Part shown: one piece after another, positions 45,469-54,822 of the stretch
Layout: every line of letters begins with the position of its first letter
Numbering within the stretch: the stretch's first letter is position 1
DNA from: JBGRPZ01 sp041725955
Lineage (GTDB): Bacteria; Bacteroidota; Bacteroidia; Bacteroidales; JBGRPZ01
Length of the DNA: 64,000 nt
Assembly (NCBI GenBank): GCA_041725955.1
Contig: JBGRQE010000005.1
Location: 1-64,000, forward strand
Reading direction: 5' to 3'
Position numbers and translations under genes: made by a program
Notes under the pieces: generated by a model
What the model was told of the DNA's origin: nothing
Seen by the model: only the letters and a program-made list of their open reading frames with translations
The model's database searches: none

Positions 45469-45600
45469 TTTCCATCAAATACCTAGGAGGTTTCCATCAA
45501 ATACCTAGGAGATTTTCGTCAAATACCTAGGAGGTTTTTACCTAATATCTAGGAGGTTTTTACCTAATACCTAAGAGGTTTTTACCTAATATCTAGGAGG
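45469..45600. repeat. 22-bp tandem repeat array (CCTAGG cores)
   Basis: Six contiguous 22-bp units start at 45469, 45491, 45513, 45535, 45557 and 45579. Each ends in a core like ACCTAGGAGG and begins with a T-rich part. Units 1-3 carry CATCAAAT (or CGTCAAAT) and units 4-6 TACCTAAT, so there are two subtypes. A further degenerate stretch of about 22-23 bp period with AAGGTAnGAATGGTA continues at 45608-45675. The whole 45233-45874 interval lacks genes. The unit length equals that of the array at 33875-34174 although the cores differ. Confidence 0.9.
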
Positions 45601-45874
45601 TATAGAGTAAATTAGAGGTAGATATTGTGGAATTAAAGGTAGGAATGGTAGTGACTTAAGGTAAGAATGGTAACGGTTGCTAGCTTTGATTGAACCTATA
45701 TCTGCATGGTTTTAAGAAAAGCCCACAATCATTACCTTTACCCTTCTTAGACTTAAAGGAAAAACAATTAAATTATTATAATTAGCTTAATACAAGTAAG
45801 GAATATAGGAATCGAGAAGACTATAAATAACAGACATATATTTATATAAAAAATTGCCATTTACTTAAGTAAAT

Positions 45875-46189
45875 CTAAAATTTAAGATTCTGGTGTTTTC
45901 TATAGCTCAATCGTTTTTCTCTGATAAAGAATAATTCAAAACAAGAATTATACTTTTGTTTAAAGAACAAGACGAAATCACCAATTTCATAGATTCGAAT
46001 ATCTACATGAGAGCAAAATTTTCTTATCAGATTCTTTTCAATTTCTGATTTATCATAAAGTTTTCCTACACGGTACCCATAAACTTTATATAACAACCCT
46101 TTACTATCTTCTTCTTTAGAAGAACTACCAGAATCATAACGATTAACTTCAGGTACCTTTTCGTAATAATCATTTAAACAAAAAGCCAT
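45875..46189 (-). CDS. Small hypothetical protein
   Basis: I do not recognise this gene. The ATG at 46189 gives a 104-residue soluble protein (MAFCLNDYYEKVPEVNRYDSG...) with a serine/glutamate-rich stretch (about 20-30) and a basic C-terminus. A TTG at 46219 would add ten residues. There is no signal peptide or membrane segment. Codon use is similar to its neighbours. It sits alone between the CCTAGG repeat region and a GIN-domain gene on the same strand. It may be real but lineage-specific, or spurious. Confidence 0.45.
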   Translation of the reverse strand: MAFCLNDYYEKVPEVNRYDSGSSSKEEDSKGLLYKVYGYRVGKLYDKSEIEKNLIRKFCSHVDIRIYEIGDFVLFFKQKYNSCFELFFIREKRLSYRKHQNLKF

Positions 46190-46300
46190 AATTTGAATAT
46201 TTTCGAAAGGATTAAACAAGACTAAAACAACTATCTAAATACACACGTCAAAAGATACAAATTGCCTTTTAATTAAAAGACAAAAAAACATTAAAAAAAC

Positions 46301-47038
46301 TTAAACCTTTTGCATACCATAAATTCCATTCTTATTTTCTTCTTTTTTCAATGCTCTTCTCTTTATATAGAAAACTCTCGACACCCCTCTAGACTCTGCT
46401 TTTATTCTATTCAAACCATTTAAATAACATACAGAAGCTCCATCAGAATTTATACACCAAGATTTCACAGAACAATTTAAAGCTTTTAGAGAAGAAGCTC
46501 CTAAAACATAACAATGAGCACGAGAAATATCTCCTTCTAAGTCTAAAGAACACTTACCTTTTAGAACTCCCGTAAAAGAATCTACACTCACTTTTAAATC
46601 TAATTTTGGAACTCCAGAGGCAATAACACGAGCGCTGGAGGCAAAAACATTTACAGGAGAAAAAACACGAACAGCACCTGAAACCTTTAACTCTTTGAGG
46701 TCAGATATATAAATTATTATCTTCAAAGTACTTGTATTTACAAAAGATCCAAAAGAAGCTATATGAAGAATCCCCTGTTCAATTCTACAAACAACATTAT
46801 CATGATAATTTTCATCTGTTTCTATCTCAACAGAAAACTCAGATCTTTTCTGAATAAAAACATCAAAAGAACCAGATAAATTTAAATGTGTAAAAGGCGC
46901 CAATTCTCTTTTTCTACGAACAACCTTTCCTGATGCTTTTTCCAAAAAACCAGAATTAAATAAATTAATACTAGGAGAAAAAAAAGGATACATTAAGAAT
47001 AATAGAAAATCCAAAATCCAATCAAAAACTTGCCTCAT
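46301..47038 (-). CDS. GIN-domain (DUF2807) protein
   Basis: A 245-residue protein with a right-handed beta-helix-like head GIN domain: LAPFTHLNLSGSFDVFIQKRSEFSVEIETDENYHDNVVCRIEQGILHI followed by repeated beta-strand turns (LKELKVSGAVRVFSPV, RVIASGVPKLDLKV, AHCYVLGASSLKAL, WCINSDGASVCYLNG). Such proteins are exported surface proteins in Bacteroidota. The N-terminus (MRQVFDWILDFLLFLMYPFF) is hydrophobic but lacks a clear cleavage site, so it may stay membrane-bound. The C-terminus is basic. The function of the family is not established. Confidence 0.75.
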   Translation of the reverse strand: MRQVFDWILDFLLFLMYPFFSPSINLFNSGFLEKASGKVVRRKRELAPFTHLNLSGSFDVFIQKRSEFSVEIETDENYHDNVVCRIEQGILHIASFGSFVNTSTLKIIIYISDLKELKVSGAVRVFSPVNVFASSARVIASGVPKLDLKVSVDSFTGVLKGKCSLDLEGDISRAHCYVLGASSLKALNCSVKSWCINSDGASVCYLNGLNRIKAESRGVSRVFYIKRRALKKEENKNGIYGMQKV

Positions 47039-47319
47039 ATCTTGTGTTTTGCATTGAAAAACGATGATAAATAATATAAATTCTTAAAGAATTGTTAATT
47101 AGGAATTATTAACAAGCGACATATCTGGGTTTATGGAGGTATATGAACAAGCTATCATAAAGATAATTAAATCTTCTACAATTAAAAAATTTTTCCTGAA
47201 GTCCGCTTTTACTTTAAACAAAGTCTTTTTATAATATTTAGTCACTATTTACGTTAAAATGCGATATTCAAAGGGGCAAAACCCATAAATGACACAAGAT
47301 TTATTGAATTTTTGTACAT

Positions 47320-48240
47320 ATGAAAAACTGGTATTCACATGGCGCTGCCATTGGCGGAATGTTGCTTTTTGGTCTTACTTTTGTTTGGACTAAAATAATT
47401 TTTAATTACTACGGGCCTATAACTACAATTTTTATTCGCCTTATTATTTCGTTCTTTATCCTTGCTGCAATATCAAAGATATTTGGAAACAAAGAAAAAG
47501 TAAAAAAAGAAGACAGGTTAACAATGATATTATCAGCTCTTGCTAGCCCTTTTCTATATTTTTATTGTGAAAATTATGGTCTTGAATTAGTGAGTCCCAC
47601 TATGGCTTCAATAATTGTAGCTACAATACCACTGTTCGCTCCTTTAGCAGGCTTCATTTTTTTAAGAGAAAAAATGTCTTTATTAAATATTACAGGTCTA
47701 GCCGTTTCTACTGGAGGAATAATGTTTATTTTGGTTGATAAGAACTTTTCATTTCAAGCCGATCCCAAAGGAGTATTATTCTTATTTGGAGCAGTTTTTG
47801 CCGCTATTTGGTATAGTATAATGACAAGAAAATTGACTAAAAAGTATAGTGCTATAACCATTGTCAAGTATCAAAATATTATTAGCTCATTTTACTTTGC
47901 TCCATTCTTTTTCATACAAGAATACCAAGATTTTATTAGTACACCAATTACAACCGAATTGGTAATAACTATGCTTGAATTGGCTTTCTTTGCTTCTGCT
48001 GTAGCATTTATTTTATTCACATTTGCTCTAAAACATTTGGGAGTTTCAAGAACCAATTTATATTCAAATTTGATTCCTGTTTTTACTGCTATGTTTAGTT
48101 TCTTTATGATTGGAGAGACATTCTCTACAGATAAAATATTAGGAATGTTTGTAGTAGTTCTAGGACTTTATGTTTCTCAAATAAACTTTAAAAACATAGC
48201 CTTTTTTAAAAGTAAAAAAGAAATAATATCATCAAAATAA
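47320..48240 (+). CDS. EamA/DMT-family transporter
   Basis: A ten-TM drug/metabolite transporter built from two EamA halves (about 5-138 and 150-292). Characteristic stretches are GGMLLFGLTFVWTKIIF, LVSPTMASIIVATIPLFAPLAGFIFLREKMSLL and the matching second half LGVSRTNLYSNLIPVFTAMFSFFMIGETFS. It is likely an exporter of a small metabolite or amino acid in the inner membrane; the substrate is unknown. A close paralogue follows 89 bases later. Confidence 0.9.
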   Translation: MKNWYSHGAAIGGMLLFGLTFVWTKIIFNYYGPITTIFIRLIISFFILAAISKIFGNKEKVKKEDRLTMILSALASPFLYFYCENYGLELVSPTMASIIVATIPLFAPLAGFIFLREKMSLLNITGLAVSTGGIMFILVDKNFSFQADPKGVLFLFGAVFAAIWYSIMTRKLTKKYSAITIVKYQNIISSFYFAPFFFIQEYQDFISTPITTELVITMLELAFFASAVAFILFTFALKHLGVSRTNLYSNLIPVFTAMFSFFMIGETFSTDKILGMFVVVLGLYVSQINFKNIAFFKSKKEIISSK

Positions 48241-48329
48241 ATTAACAACATAAGAGCAGAAACAAAATTAAGTAATTCAAAACAAAAGAGTAAATTTGTT
48301 TAAAGACCCTTTTACTCTATTTTTTGTTT

Positions 48330-49247
48330 ATGAAGAAATTACTTGTCATTGGCTCTGCTCTTATTGCCAGTTTTATTTTCGGAATCTCTTTTGTATGGTC
48401 AAAAATTGCTTTTCATGATTTTGGTCCCATATCTACAATCACAATTAGACTTATTATATCTGCAATCTTTTTACTAGGCTTTAGTAAATTATTTCGTTTA
48501 AAATTAAAGATTCAAAAAAAGGATTGGAAAACAATGATAATTGGAGCGATACTAAGTCCGTTCCTAACTTTTTTTGCTGAATATGAAGGATTAACAAGAA
48601 TTAATGCAACAGATGCATCAGTAATCGTCTCTACACTTCCTTTATTTACTCCAATTGCAGCTTATTTTTTCTTAAAAGAAAGATTCAAAGCAATTTTCTT
48701 TATTGGATTGATCATATCTTCAATTGGTGTTTTTATAACTTTAACCAGTCGCGATTTTCAGTTCAACGCATCTCCTACAGGCGTAATAATTGAATCGTCT
48801 ATGGTTATTGCTGCTGTTTTATATAGTGTAGTACAAAAGAACCTTTGTCAATCATACAATCCAATAATAATAATTTTGTATCAAAACACAATTAGTGTAC
48901 TCCTCTACCTTCCCTTCTTATATTTTATGGAATGGGAACAACTAATTTCTGTAAAACCGTCTATAGAATCGATAAGATCAATGCTTCTTTTAGCTATTTT
49001 TGCTTCTTCAGTAGCATTTATTCTATATACCTATTCAATAAACAAACTTGGAGCAAGTAAAGCCAACTTATATTTCAATTTACTTCCTGTATTCACAGCG
49101 ATAACGGCATTTTTTTATCTAAATGAAAAATTAACAACTCATAAAATAATCGGGATTATTATTGTAATTGGCGGATTATATTTATCACAAACTAAAATCT
49201 CCAAAACATTAGTAAAAAAAACAAAAAAACAGCTTTCTCATAAGTAG
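48330..49247 (+). CDS. EamA/DMT-family transporter (tandem paralogue)
   Basis: Same fold and length as the preceding transporter: IFGISFVWSKIAFHDFGPISTITIRLIISAIFLLGFSKLF, INATDASVIVSTLPLFTPIAAYFFLKERF and LGASKANLYFNLLPVFTAITAFFYLNEKL align segment by segment with it, so the pair arose by tandem duplication. The start is ATG 48330; an in-frame TTG at 48324 adds two residues. The ten membrane segments are intact. The substrate is unknown. Confidence 0.9.
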   Translation: MKKLLVIGSALIASFIFGISFVWSKIAFHDFGPISTITIRLIISAIFLLGFSKLFRLKLKIQKKDWKTMIIGAILSPFLTFFAEYEGLTRINATDASVIVSTLPLFTPIAAYFFLKERFKAIFFIGLIISSIGVFITLTSRDFQFNASPTGVIIESSMVIAAVLYSVVQKNLCQSYNPIIIILYQNTISVLLYLPFLYFMEWEQLISVKPSIESIRSMLLLAIFASSVAFILYTYSINKLGASKANLYFNLLPVFTAITAFFYLNEKLTTHKIIGIIIVIGGLYLSQTKISKTLVKKTKKQLSHK

Positions 49248-49320
49248 CCTGATTTTCCGAATGTTCGACTATTACTGAGAAATAACAATAAAAAAGTTTA
49301 TGCTTTTTTTAACAAAAAGC

Positions 49321-49350
49321 TTGCTCAATATTATTTTTATTCTACCTTTG
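49321..49350 (+). promoter_or_regulatory. Bacteroidota promoter of the tRNA pair
   Basis: TTG at 49321-49323, a 19-base spacer and TACCTTTG at 49343-49350 fit the -33/-7 Bacteroidota consensus (TTG-N19-TAnnTTTG). The predicted start lies just ahead of the first tRNA at 49363. It is the best full promoter in the window. Confidence 0.65.
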
Positions 49351-49362
49351 CACACGCAAAAC

Positions 49363-49436
49363 GGCGAGGTAGCTCAGTTGGTTAGAGCGTCGGATTCATA
49401 ACCCGGAGGTCGCGAGTTCAATTCTCGCTCTCGCCA
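49363..49436 (+). tRNA. tRNA with anticodon CAU (Met elongator or Ile2), copy 1
   Basis: A 74-nt cloverleaf: acceptor GGCGAGG with TCTCGCC, D arm GCTC/GAGC, anticodon loop TTCATAA with CAT at 49397-49399, T arm GCGAG-TTCAATT-CTCGC, discriminator A. CCA is not encoded. The 1-72 pair is G-C, so it is not the initiator. CAU can read Met or, after lysidine modification, Ile AUA; I favour elongator Met. Confidence 0.93.
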
Positions 49437-49472
49437 CACAGTTCTTATTTTAACGCATATTATATTTTATAT

Positions 49473-49546
49473 GGCGAGGTAGCTCAGTTGGTTAGAGCGT
49501 CGGATTCATAACCCGGAGGTCGCGAGTTCAATTCTCGCTCTCGCCA
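49473..49546 (+). tRNA. tRNA with anticodon CAU (Met elongator or Ile2), copy 2
   Basis: Identical over all 74 bases to the copy at 49363-49436, starting 110 bases downstream with an unrelated 36-base spacer. The anticodon CAT is at 49507-49509. The two are presumably one transcript from the promoter at 49321 and end at the terminator at 49548. Confidence 0.93.
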
Positions 49547-49547
49547 C

Positions 49548-49590
49548 AAAAAGAGCTTAAATAATAAATATTTAAGCTCTTTTTTTTTAT
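49548..49590 (+). terminator. Terminator of the tRNA pair
   Basis: A 16-bp perfect stem (49548-49563 with 49569-49584, AAAAAGAGCTTAAATA and complement), 5-base loop, then a T-run. Confidence 0.87.
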
Positions 49591-49601
49591 TTTTGCTATC
49601 C

Positions 49602-50432
49602 ATGAAAAGTTGTATAAAACAAACATTATTTGCCTTATTATTCTCTATATCTCACTTCATATCTTCACAATCTTATGGACAAACTTTAGATACAGTTTTA
49701 GCTTTTAATGAAGGAGAACGATTAGAGTATTATGCTTCCTATAATTGGGGACCTATTTGGATTACTGCCGGTGACGTTAGTTTTGAAATAAAAAGTAAAA
49801 ATAAAAATGAATTCTTATTCTATTCAGAAGGTCGCTCCAGAACAAAATATGATTGGATTTACAAGATAAGGGATTACTACACCTCTACTGCCTCAAAAAA
49901 CAATTTATCACCAAGCTATTTTTACAGAAACACAAATGAAGGTGATAATTGGGTGAGAAATAAATACTTCTTCTACCATAAAAAACAAATAATTAAATCT
50001 GAACTGATTAGCAACAAAAAACCTTTTAAAAGAGATAGTATTCAAAGACTAAAAAAAGGAACATTAGATGTATTAACAGCAGTTTACTATGCAAGAAGTA
50101 TTGAATTTAAAAACAAAAAAATTGGCACCAAAATACCTTTCAGATTAATAATCGATAATAAGATCCACGATTTATTTGTCAAATACCGAGGTATTGAAAA
50201 CATAAAAACACGCTCAGGAAAAGTTTTCAGATGTTATAAATTTACAGCTTTACTGGTTAAAGGAACTATCTTTAAAGGTGGAGAAGATCTAGACGTTTGG
50301 ATAAGTTGTGATAGAAACAGAATCCCAATACAGGTTTCTGCTAAAATTATTGTTGGATCAGTAAAAGCACAAATTAAAAATATTTCTAATCTAAAGTACC
50401 CCATAGAATCTGAAGTAAAACCTAAAAAATAA
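49602..50432 (+). CDS. Exported DUF3108 protein
   Basis: A 276-residue periplasmic or outer-membrane-associated protein. The start at ATG 49602 gives a signal peptide (MKSCIKQTLFALLFSISHF...SYGQ). The mature part begins FNEGERLEYYASYNWGPIWITAGDVSFEI, the opening of DUF3108, followed by beta-rich segments (PFRLIIDNKIHDLFVKYRG, GEDLDVWISCDRNRIPIQVSAKIIVGSVKAQI). The function is unknown; relatives are common in Bacteroidota. A TTG at 49593 is an inferior start. The next gene is an S9 peptidase 48 bases downstream. Confidence 0.85.
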   Translation: MKSCIKQTLFALLFSISHFISSQSYGQTLDTVLAFNEGERLEYYASYNWGPIWITAGDVSFEIKSKNKNEFLFYSEGRSRTKYDWIYKIRDYYTSTASKNNLSPSYFYRNTNEGDNWVRNKYFFYHKKQIIKSELISNKKPFKRDSIQRLKKGTLDVLTAVYYARSIEFKNKKIGTKIPFRLIIDNKIHDLFVKYRGIENIKTRSGKVFRCYKFTALLVKGTIFKGGEDLDVWISCDRNRIPIQVSAKIIVGSVKAQIKNISNLKYPIESEVKPKK

Positions 50433-50480
50433 TTCCTAAATTGCCACCGAAAAATACTCATAACATAATCAAGAAAAAAA

Positions 50481-52592
50481 ATGAAACATGTTTTTCGTTG
50501 GGCGGCAGTTTGTTCTTTCGCAGCATTAGTTGCATGCTCAAACCCACAAGAAAGTAAAAAAGCAGACAACAAACCTGCACAAGAAACTTATATTGGTCCA
50601 AAAGACATTAAGTTAAAGAGTGATGTAATGACTCCTGAAGTCTTATGGTCAATGGGAAGACTTAGTGATGAGCAAATTTCTCCTGATGGCAAACATATTC
50701 TTTATGGAGTATCATATTATGATGTCCCTCTAAATAAAAGCAATAGAGATCTATACATCTTAGATACTGATGGCAACAATGCCAAACAACTTACCAAAAC
50801 GCCAAGAGGCATTTACTCTGCAACATGGACTCCCGACGGAAAAAAGATTGCATATATGTCTTTTGAATCAGGATCTATGCAATTATGGACTATGACCACT
50901 GATGGCACTAATCCAACTCAAATTTCAGATATAGAAAATGGTATTAGCGGATTCAAATTTTCTCCTGATGGAAAAAAAGTTCTTCTTGTAAGAGAAATAT
51001 ATCCTGAAAAAAAATTCAAGGAACTTTATAAAGACCTTCCTCAAACAACGGGTAGAGTTGAAGACGATTTAATGTATAGACATTGGGACGTATGGGTTGA
51101 TTCATATCCACACCCTTTTATTGCTGATTTTGACGGAAATAAGCTTAATAATATTGTAGACATTATGGAGGGCGAACCTTATGAAAGTCCTGTAAAACCA
51201 TGGGGAGGAACAGAACAAATTTCATGGAGCCCAGATGGAAAAACTATTGCTTATACCAGTAGAAAACTAGTTGGAAAAGACTATGCATTAAGCACCAATA
51301 CAGATGTATATCTTTATAACATCGACACAAAAAAGACTCAAAACCTTAGTGAAGGAATAATGGGTTATGACCAAAATCCTGTGTTCAGTCCTAATGGGAA
51401 AATGTTGGCTTGGGAAAGCATGAAACGCAATGGTTATGAAGCTGATCGTAATCGTATAATGATTAGAAATATTGAAACAGGAGAAAACCAAGAGTACACA
51501 AAAGAATTTGATAATGATGCTCATGGATTGACATGGAGTGAAAATGGAGAAAACATTTTCTTCATATCTAACAAGCAGGCAAAAGATCAAATCTTTAAAT
51601 TAAATGTAGCGAATAAGAATATTAAACAAATTACAGAAGGTGCTCACAATTATCAAAGTGTAACTCCTGTAAATGGAAAACTTATTGCTCGACGTATGAG
51701 CATTTCTATGCCATCAGAAATATACAATGTTGATCCTGAAAGCGGAGAAGCAAAACAAATTACTTTTACCAATAAAAACACCCTTGATCAATTAAAAATG
51801 GGTAAAGTAGAAGAAAGATGGATTGAAACTACTGATGGTAAAAAAATGCTAACTTGGGTAATCTACCCTCCTCATTTTGATCCAAATAAAAAATATCCTG
51901 CAATTCTATACTGTCAGGGAGGTCCTCAAAGTGGCGTAAGTCAATTCTTCTCTTTTAGATGGAACTTTCAAATGATGGCAGCTAACGACTTTATCGTTGT
52001 TGCTCCTAATCGCCGTGGCGTACCTGGATTTGGTCAAGAATGGAAAGAACAAATCAGTAAAGACTACCCCGGACAAAATATGAATGATTATTTTAGTGCA
52101 ATAGATGCTCTTGCAAAAGAACCTTTTGTTGACGAAGATAATTTGGCTGCAGTAGGTGCTTCCTATGGAGGATTTTCTGTTTATTGGTTGGCAGGACATC
52201 ATAATAAAAGATTCAAAGCTTTTATAGCACATTGCGGAATGTTTAATCTTGAATCAATGTATACAGAAACTGAAGAAATGTGGTTTGTAAATTGGGATTT
52301 AGGCGGTGCTTATTGGGAAAAAGACAATAAGACTGCTCAAAGAAGTTTTGCAAATTCCCCTCATAAATTTGTTGACAAATGGGATACTCCAATCCTAGTT
52401 GTTCATGGACAAAACGACTATAGAATACCTTTTAATCAAGGAATGGGAGCTTATAATGCAGCAAAACTTAAAGGCATACCTGCTGAATTCCTTTATTTCC
52501 CAGATGAAAACCATTGGGTTCTAAAACCTCAAAATGGTATCTTATGGCAAAGAACCTTTGCTGGTTGGTTAAATAAATGGTGCAAAAAATAA
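50481..52592 (+). CDS. S9 family peptidase lipoprotein (prolyl oligopeptidase/DPP-type)
   Basis: A 703-residue serine peptidase. The signal peptide ends in a lipobox (AALVAC, Cys about 19), so the protein is a lipoprotein of the cell envelope. A seven-bladed beta-propeller with PD40/WD40-like repeats (for example ISPDGKHILYGV, WSPDGKTIAYTSRK) covers about 40-430. The alpha/beta-hydrolase domain carries Ser561 in GASYGGF, Asp646 in GQNDYRIP and His678 in DENHWV. It cleaves short peptides, probably releasing dipeptides or acyl-amino acids during peptide feeding. The triad is intact and the length is normal. Confidence 0.95.
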   Translation: MKHVFRWAAVCSFAALVACSNPQESKKADNKPAQETYIGPKDIKLKSDVMTPEVLWSMGRLSDEQISPDGKHILYGVSYYDVPLNKSNRDLYILDTDGNNAKQLTKTPRGIYSATWTPDGKKIAYMSFESGSMQLWTMTTDGTNPTQISDIENGISGFKFSPDGKKVLLVREIYPEKKFKELYKDLPQTTGRVEDDLMYRHWDVWVDSYPHPFIADFDGNKLNNIVDIMEGEPYESPVKPWGGTEQISWSPDGKTIAYTSRKLVGKDYALSTNTDVYLYNIDTKKTQNLSEGIMGYDQNPVFSPNGKMLAWESMKRNGYEADRNRIMIRNIETGENQEYTKEFDNDAHGLTWSENGENIFFISNKQAKDQIFKLNVANKNIKQITEGAHNYQSVTPVNGKLIARRMSISMPSEIYNVDPESGEAKQITFTNKNTLDQLKMGKVEERWIETTDGKKMLTWVIYPPHFDPNKKYPAILYCQGGPQSGVSQFFSFRWNFQMMAANDFIVVAPNRRGVPGFGQEWKEQISKDYPGQNMNDYFSAIDALAKEPFVDEDNLAAVGASYGGFSVYWLAGHHNKRFKAFIAHCGMFNLESMYTETEEMWFVNWDLGGAYWEKDNKTAQRSFANSPHKFVDKWDTPILVVHGQNDYRIPFNQGMGAYNAAKLKGIPAEFLYFPDENHWVLKPQNGILWQRTFAGWLNKWCKK

Positions 52593-52601
52593 TACAATAA
52601 T

Positions 52602-52637
52602 AAAATGGAGCTGTATAAAACTAAACAGCTCCATTTT
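52602..52637 (+). terminator. Terminator of the S9 peptidase
   Basis: AAAATGGAGCTGT (52602-52614) pairs perfectly with ACAGCTCCATTTT (52625-52637). The remaining gap to 52942 is AT-rich and shows no gene, repeat or clear promoter. Confidence 0.83.
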
Positions 52638-52942
52638 ACTTTACCATTACTAAATTTACCTTTTAATACAATATTCAAATACACAAGTATTTGAATTTCT
52701 GCAATCTATTAATCTTTTCAATACTCGATATACTTTTCCTTCAAACATTATTCTATTTTAAATGTAGTATAAAGACCTTTTAGTTAATTCGATTCACAAA
52801 AGAATAGCTAAAAAACTCTTCTATTAACATGCTTTTATAAAAATCGTATATTTACATTCAGATTTCCCTCTGTTAAATATCATAAGAATCCCTCAAAAAA
52901 ACAGAGCCTCCACTCTACCTCAAAACTATAAATCACTCTTGT

Positions 52943-54292
52943 ATGATAAAAAAAGAGACCGATATAATTCAAGATCAAAATAATAATCCTGAATTTATTT
53001 TCATCGATCAGAACTTTTCCTCAAACGATCCTTTTACATTTAGTAAAGATCGCCCTACTCTATTAAGTGAGATAAAAAACACAACCGCCCTGCTCAATGA
53101 GATAAAAGCAACAAAAAACTCAAACCCTAATAGTTTTCAAAATAATTACATAACAGGTTTAATTCAACTCGCTTATTTACATTTCGAAAATAACGATTTT
53201 GATATTGCAATAAATTACTTTAAAGAAGCTCTTTCAAATATTAAACATTTACAGAAATCAAAGAAATCAAGAGAACTTCAAACTAGCGAGGCAAGAATTA
53301 TATTTTCAATAGGAAATCTATATTCTATATTAGGTAAATATCGTAGAGCAAGAAAATTATTCATTAAAAGTATTAACAAAAACAAAAACTCAAATCTAGA
53401 AAACCTAGATCTAATTGCCCTATATGAAGGTTTTGCTGATTTCTACTTACAAAAGGAAAACCTTGGACAAGCAAAAAGATATTACAATAAAGCCCTCTGT
53501 ATTTTAGAAGAAAATGTTTCTATTGATAAGCAATCAAAAATAAGATCGTCTTTAACCCTAAATTATAAGATATCAAGATTAGAAAAATCAAAAGGTAATT
53601 TAAAAGCAGCTTTTAATCACTGCCAAAAAACAATTATGTTTCTTGAAGAACTTAAGGTTAATTATGCATTAGCTTTAGAAATTAAATTAAACGTTAATTT
53701 CTTGTGGATTGAAATTCAATTACAAAGCGGTGATTTTGAATCTGCAATGCATAATATTTTAGAAACTGAAAGTTTTTTTGTTTCCTTATCAAAGGAAGAC
53801 AAAATTAACCATTACAAAACATTTGCAAAGATATGCCAAGAAATGGGCGATTATTTTATGGTTTCACAAATCAGTGATAATGCTTTAAACTTTTACCGAA
53901 AAGCTATTCAATTTTATCAAGAAACTCCTGAGTATGACTATGAATGCATGGATGAACATGCTTCTATTCTAAACAATATGGCTGCTATTTTTATAAACCT
54001 AAATAAATTAGAAAAAGTTGAAAAATTACTTTTCAAATCACTAGAAATAAGAAAAGAACTCTTTACAAGAGATCCAGAGGAACAAGTCCTAGACTACGCA
54101 GGAACATTAGTGAATTTAGCTGTTTTCTATGTAGAAATAAATATTGAAGACGAAACACCCAGAAAATTACTTCAAGAGTCATTAAATTTACTCACAAAAT
54201 ACGATCCGGAAATTTACGATACCGACGAAAGAAAATATTCAGAAATAATGACCAGAACAATGCTGACCATTGAAATACTAAATTCTAATTAG
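52943..54292 (+). CDS. Tetratricopeptide-repeat protein
   Basis: A 449-residue, all-helical protein with about seven TPR-like motifs, e.g. GLIQLAYLHFENNDFDIAINYFKEAL, IFSIGNLYSILGKYRRARKLFIKSI, LYEGFADFYLQKENLGQAKRYYNKAL and ILNNMAAIFINLNKLEKVEKLLFKSLEIRKEL. No signal peptide, membrane segment or output domain is seen, so it is probably a cytosolic protein-protein interaction scaffold. The first 60 residues (polar, Asn/Ser-rich) are not TPR. The partner is unknown. Monocistronic. Confidence 0.85.
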   Translation: MIKKETDIIQDQNNNPEFIFIDQNFSSNDPFTFSKDRPTLLSEIKNTTALLNEIKATKNSNPNSFQNNYITGLIQLAYLHFENNDFDIAINYFKEALSNIKHLQKSKKSRELQTSEARIIFSIGNLYSILGKYRRARKLFIKSINKNKNSNLENLDLIALYEGFADFYLQKENLGQAKRYYNKALCILEENVSIDKQSKIRSSLTLNYKISRLEKSKGNLKAAFNHCQKTIMFLEELKVNYALALEIKLNVNFLWIEIQLQSGDFESAMHNILETESFFVSLSKEDKINHYKTFAKICQEMGDYFMVSQISDNALNFYRKAIQFYQETPEYDYECMDEHASILNNMAAIFINLNKLEKVEKLLFKSLEIRKELFTRDPEEQVLDYAGTLVNLAVFYVEINIEDETPRKLLQESLNLLTKYDPEIYDTDERKYSEIMTRTMLTIEILNSN

Positions 54293-54347
54293 TTTAATTT
54301 TTATATAAATCTTGTAACGCTATTTTAGGACGGGACAACATATAATC

Positions 54348-54380
54348 AAAAAGAGGCTGCCCAGAAAGGACAGCCTTTTT
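54348..54380 (+). terminator. Terminator of the TPR gene
   Basis: GGCTGCCC (54355-54362) pairs with GGACAGCC (54368-54375), one C-A mismatch, flanked by A-run and T-run. It resembles other GGCTG-type terminators of the window. Confidence 0.75.
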
Positions 54381-54784
54381 GGCATCCAAGAATTTTTTCT
54401 TATCTGCCTGAACCGGAAAAAATATCTTTTATTGGAACGACTATTTATCAAAATAAATATATCAGTTCTGTTTTTCTTCAAAATACTTTTTCATATCCTA
54501 AATTACACCCCTATAGAAACAAAAGTTTCATATTTCTTATATTATTTTCAAAACCAATTTATTTCTATGAAATAATCAATTAGCAAACATATTCCGCAAG
54601 TTTTGTAATCTATAGTATTTCTAATATCTGGTTATCTATTTACATTTTATGTTCAAAAAACATAATCAATAGTAAAATATGAATAAACAATTCTCGAAAG
54701 AAAATAGACTAAAATTCAACAATTTGGAAATAGTAAAAATTGCCAACAAAAGCCAAAAGGTTATGGTTTATATTCTTAATTAAG
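54381..54784. other. Non-coding AT-rich interval before hydG
   Basis: About 400 bases without an ORF of credible length, tandem repeat or clear hairpin. I see nothing here beyond AT-rich sequence leading to the hydG promoter. Confidence 0.6.
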
Positions 54785-54792
54785 TATTTTTG
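54785..54792 (+). promoter_or_regulatory. -7 promoter box of hydG
   Basis: TATTTTTG matches TAnnTTTG and ends 30 bases before the hydG ATG; no strong -33 element is seen. Confidence 0.5.
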
Positions 54793-54822
54793 TACCCTAT
54801 TTAGAAAAAAAGTCTGTGGAGA

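Noticed and set aside
45469..45600. CRISPR array or coding repeat
   Set aside because: Contiguous 22-bp units without spacers; the period is not a multiple of three and no open frame spans it.
49363..49436. Initiator tRNA-fMet
   Set aside because: The acceptor stem has a G1-C72 pair, whereas bacterial initiators have an unpaired 1-72 position.
54293..54822. Degraded insertion sequence
   Set aside because: Only a terminator hairpin is seen; no transposase remnant, paired terminal repeats or target duplication.
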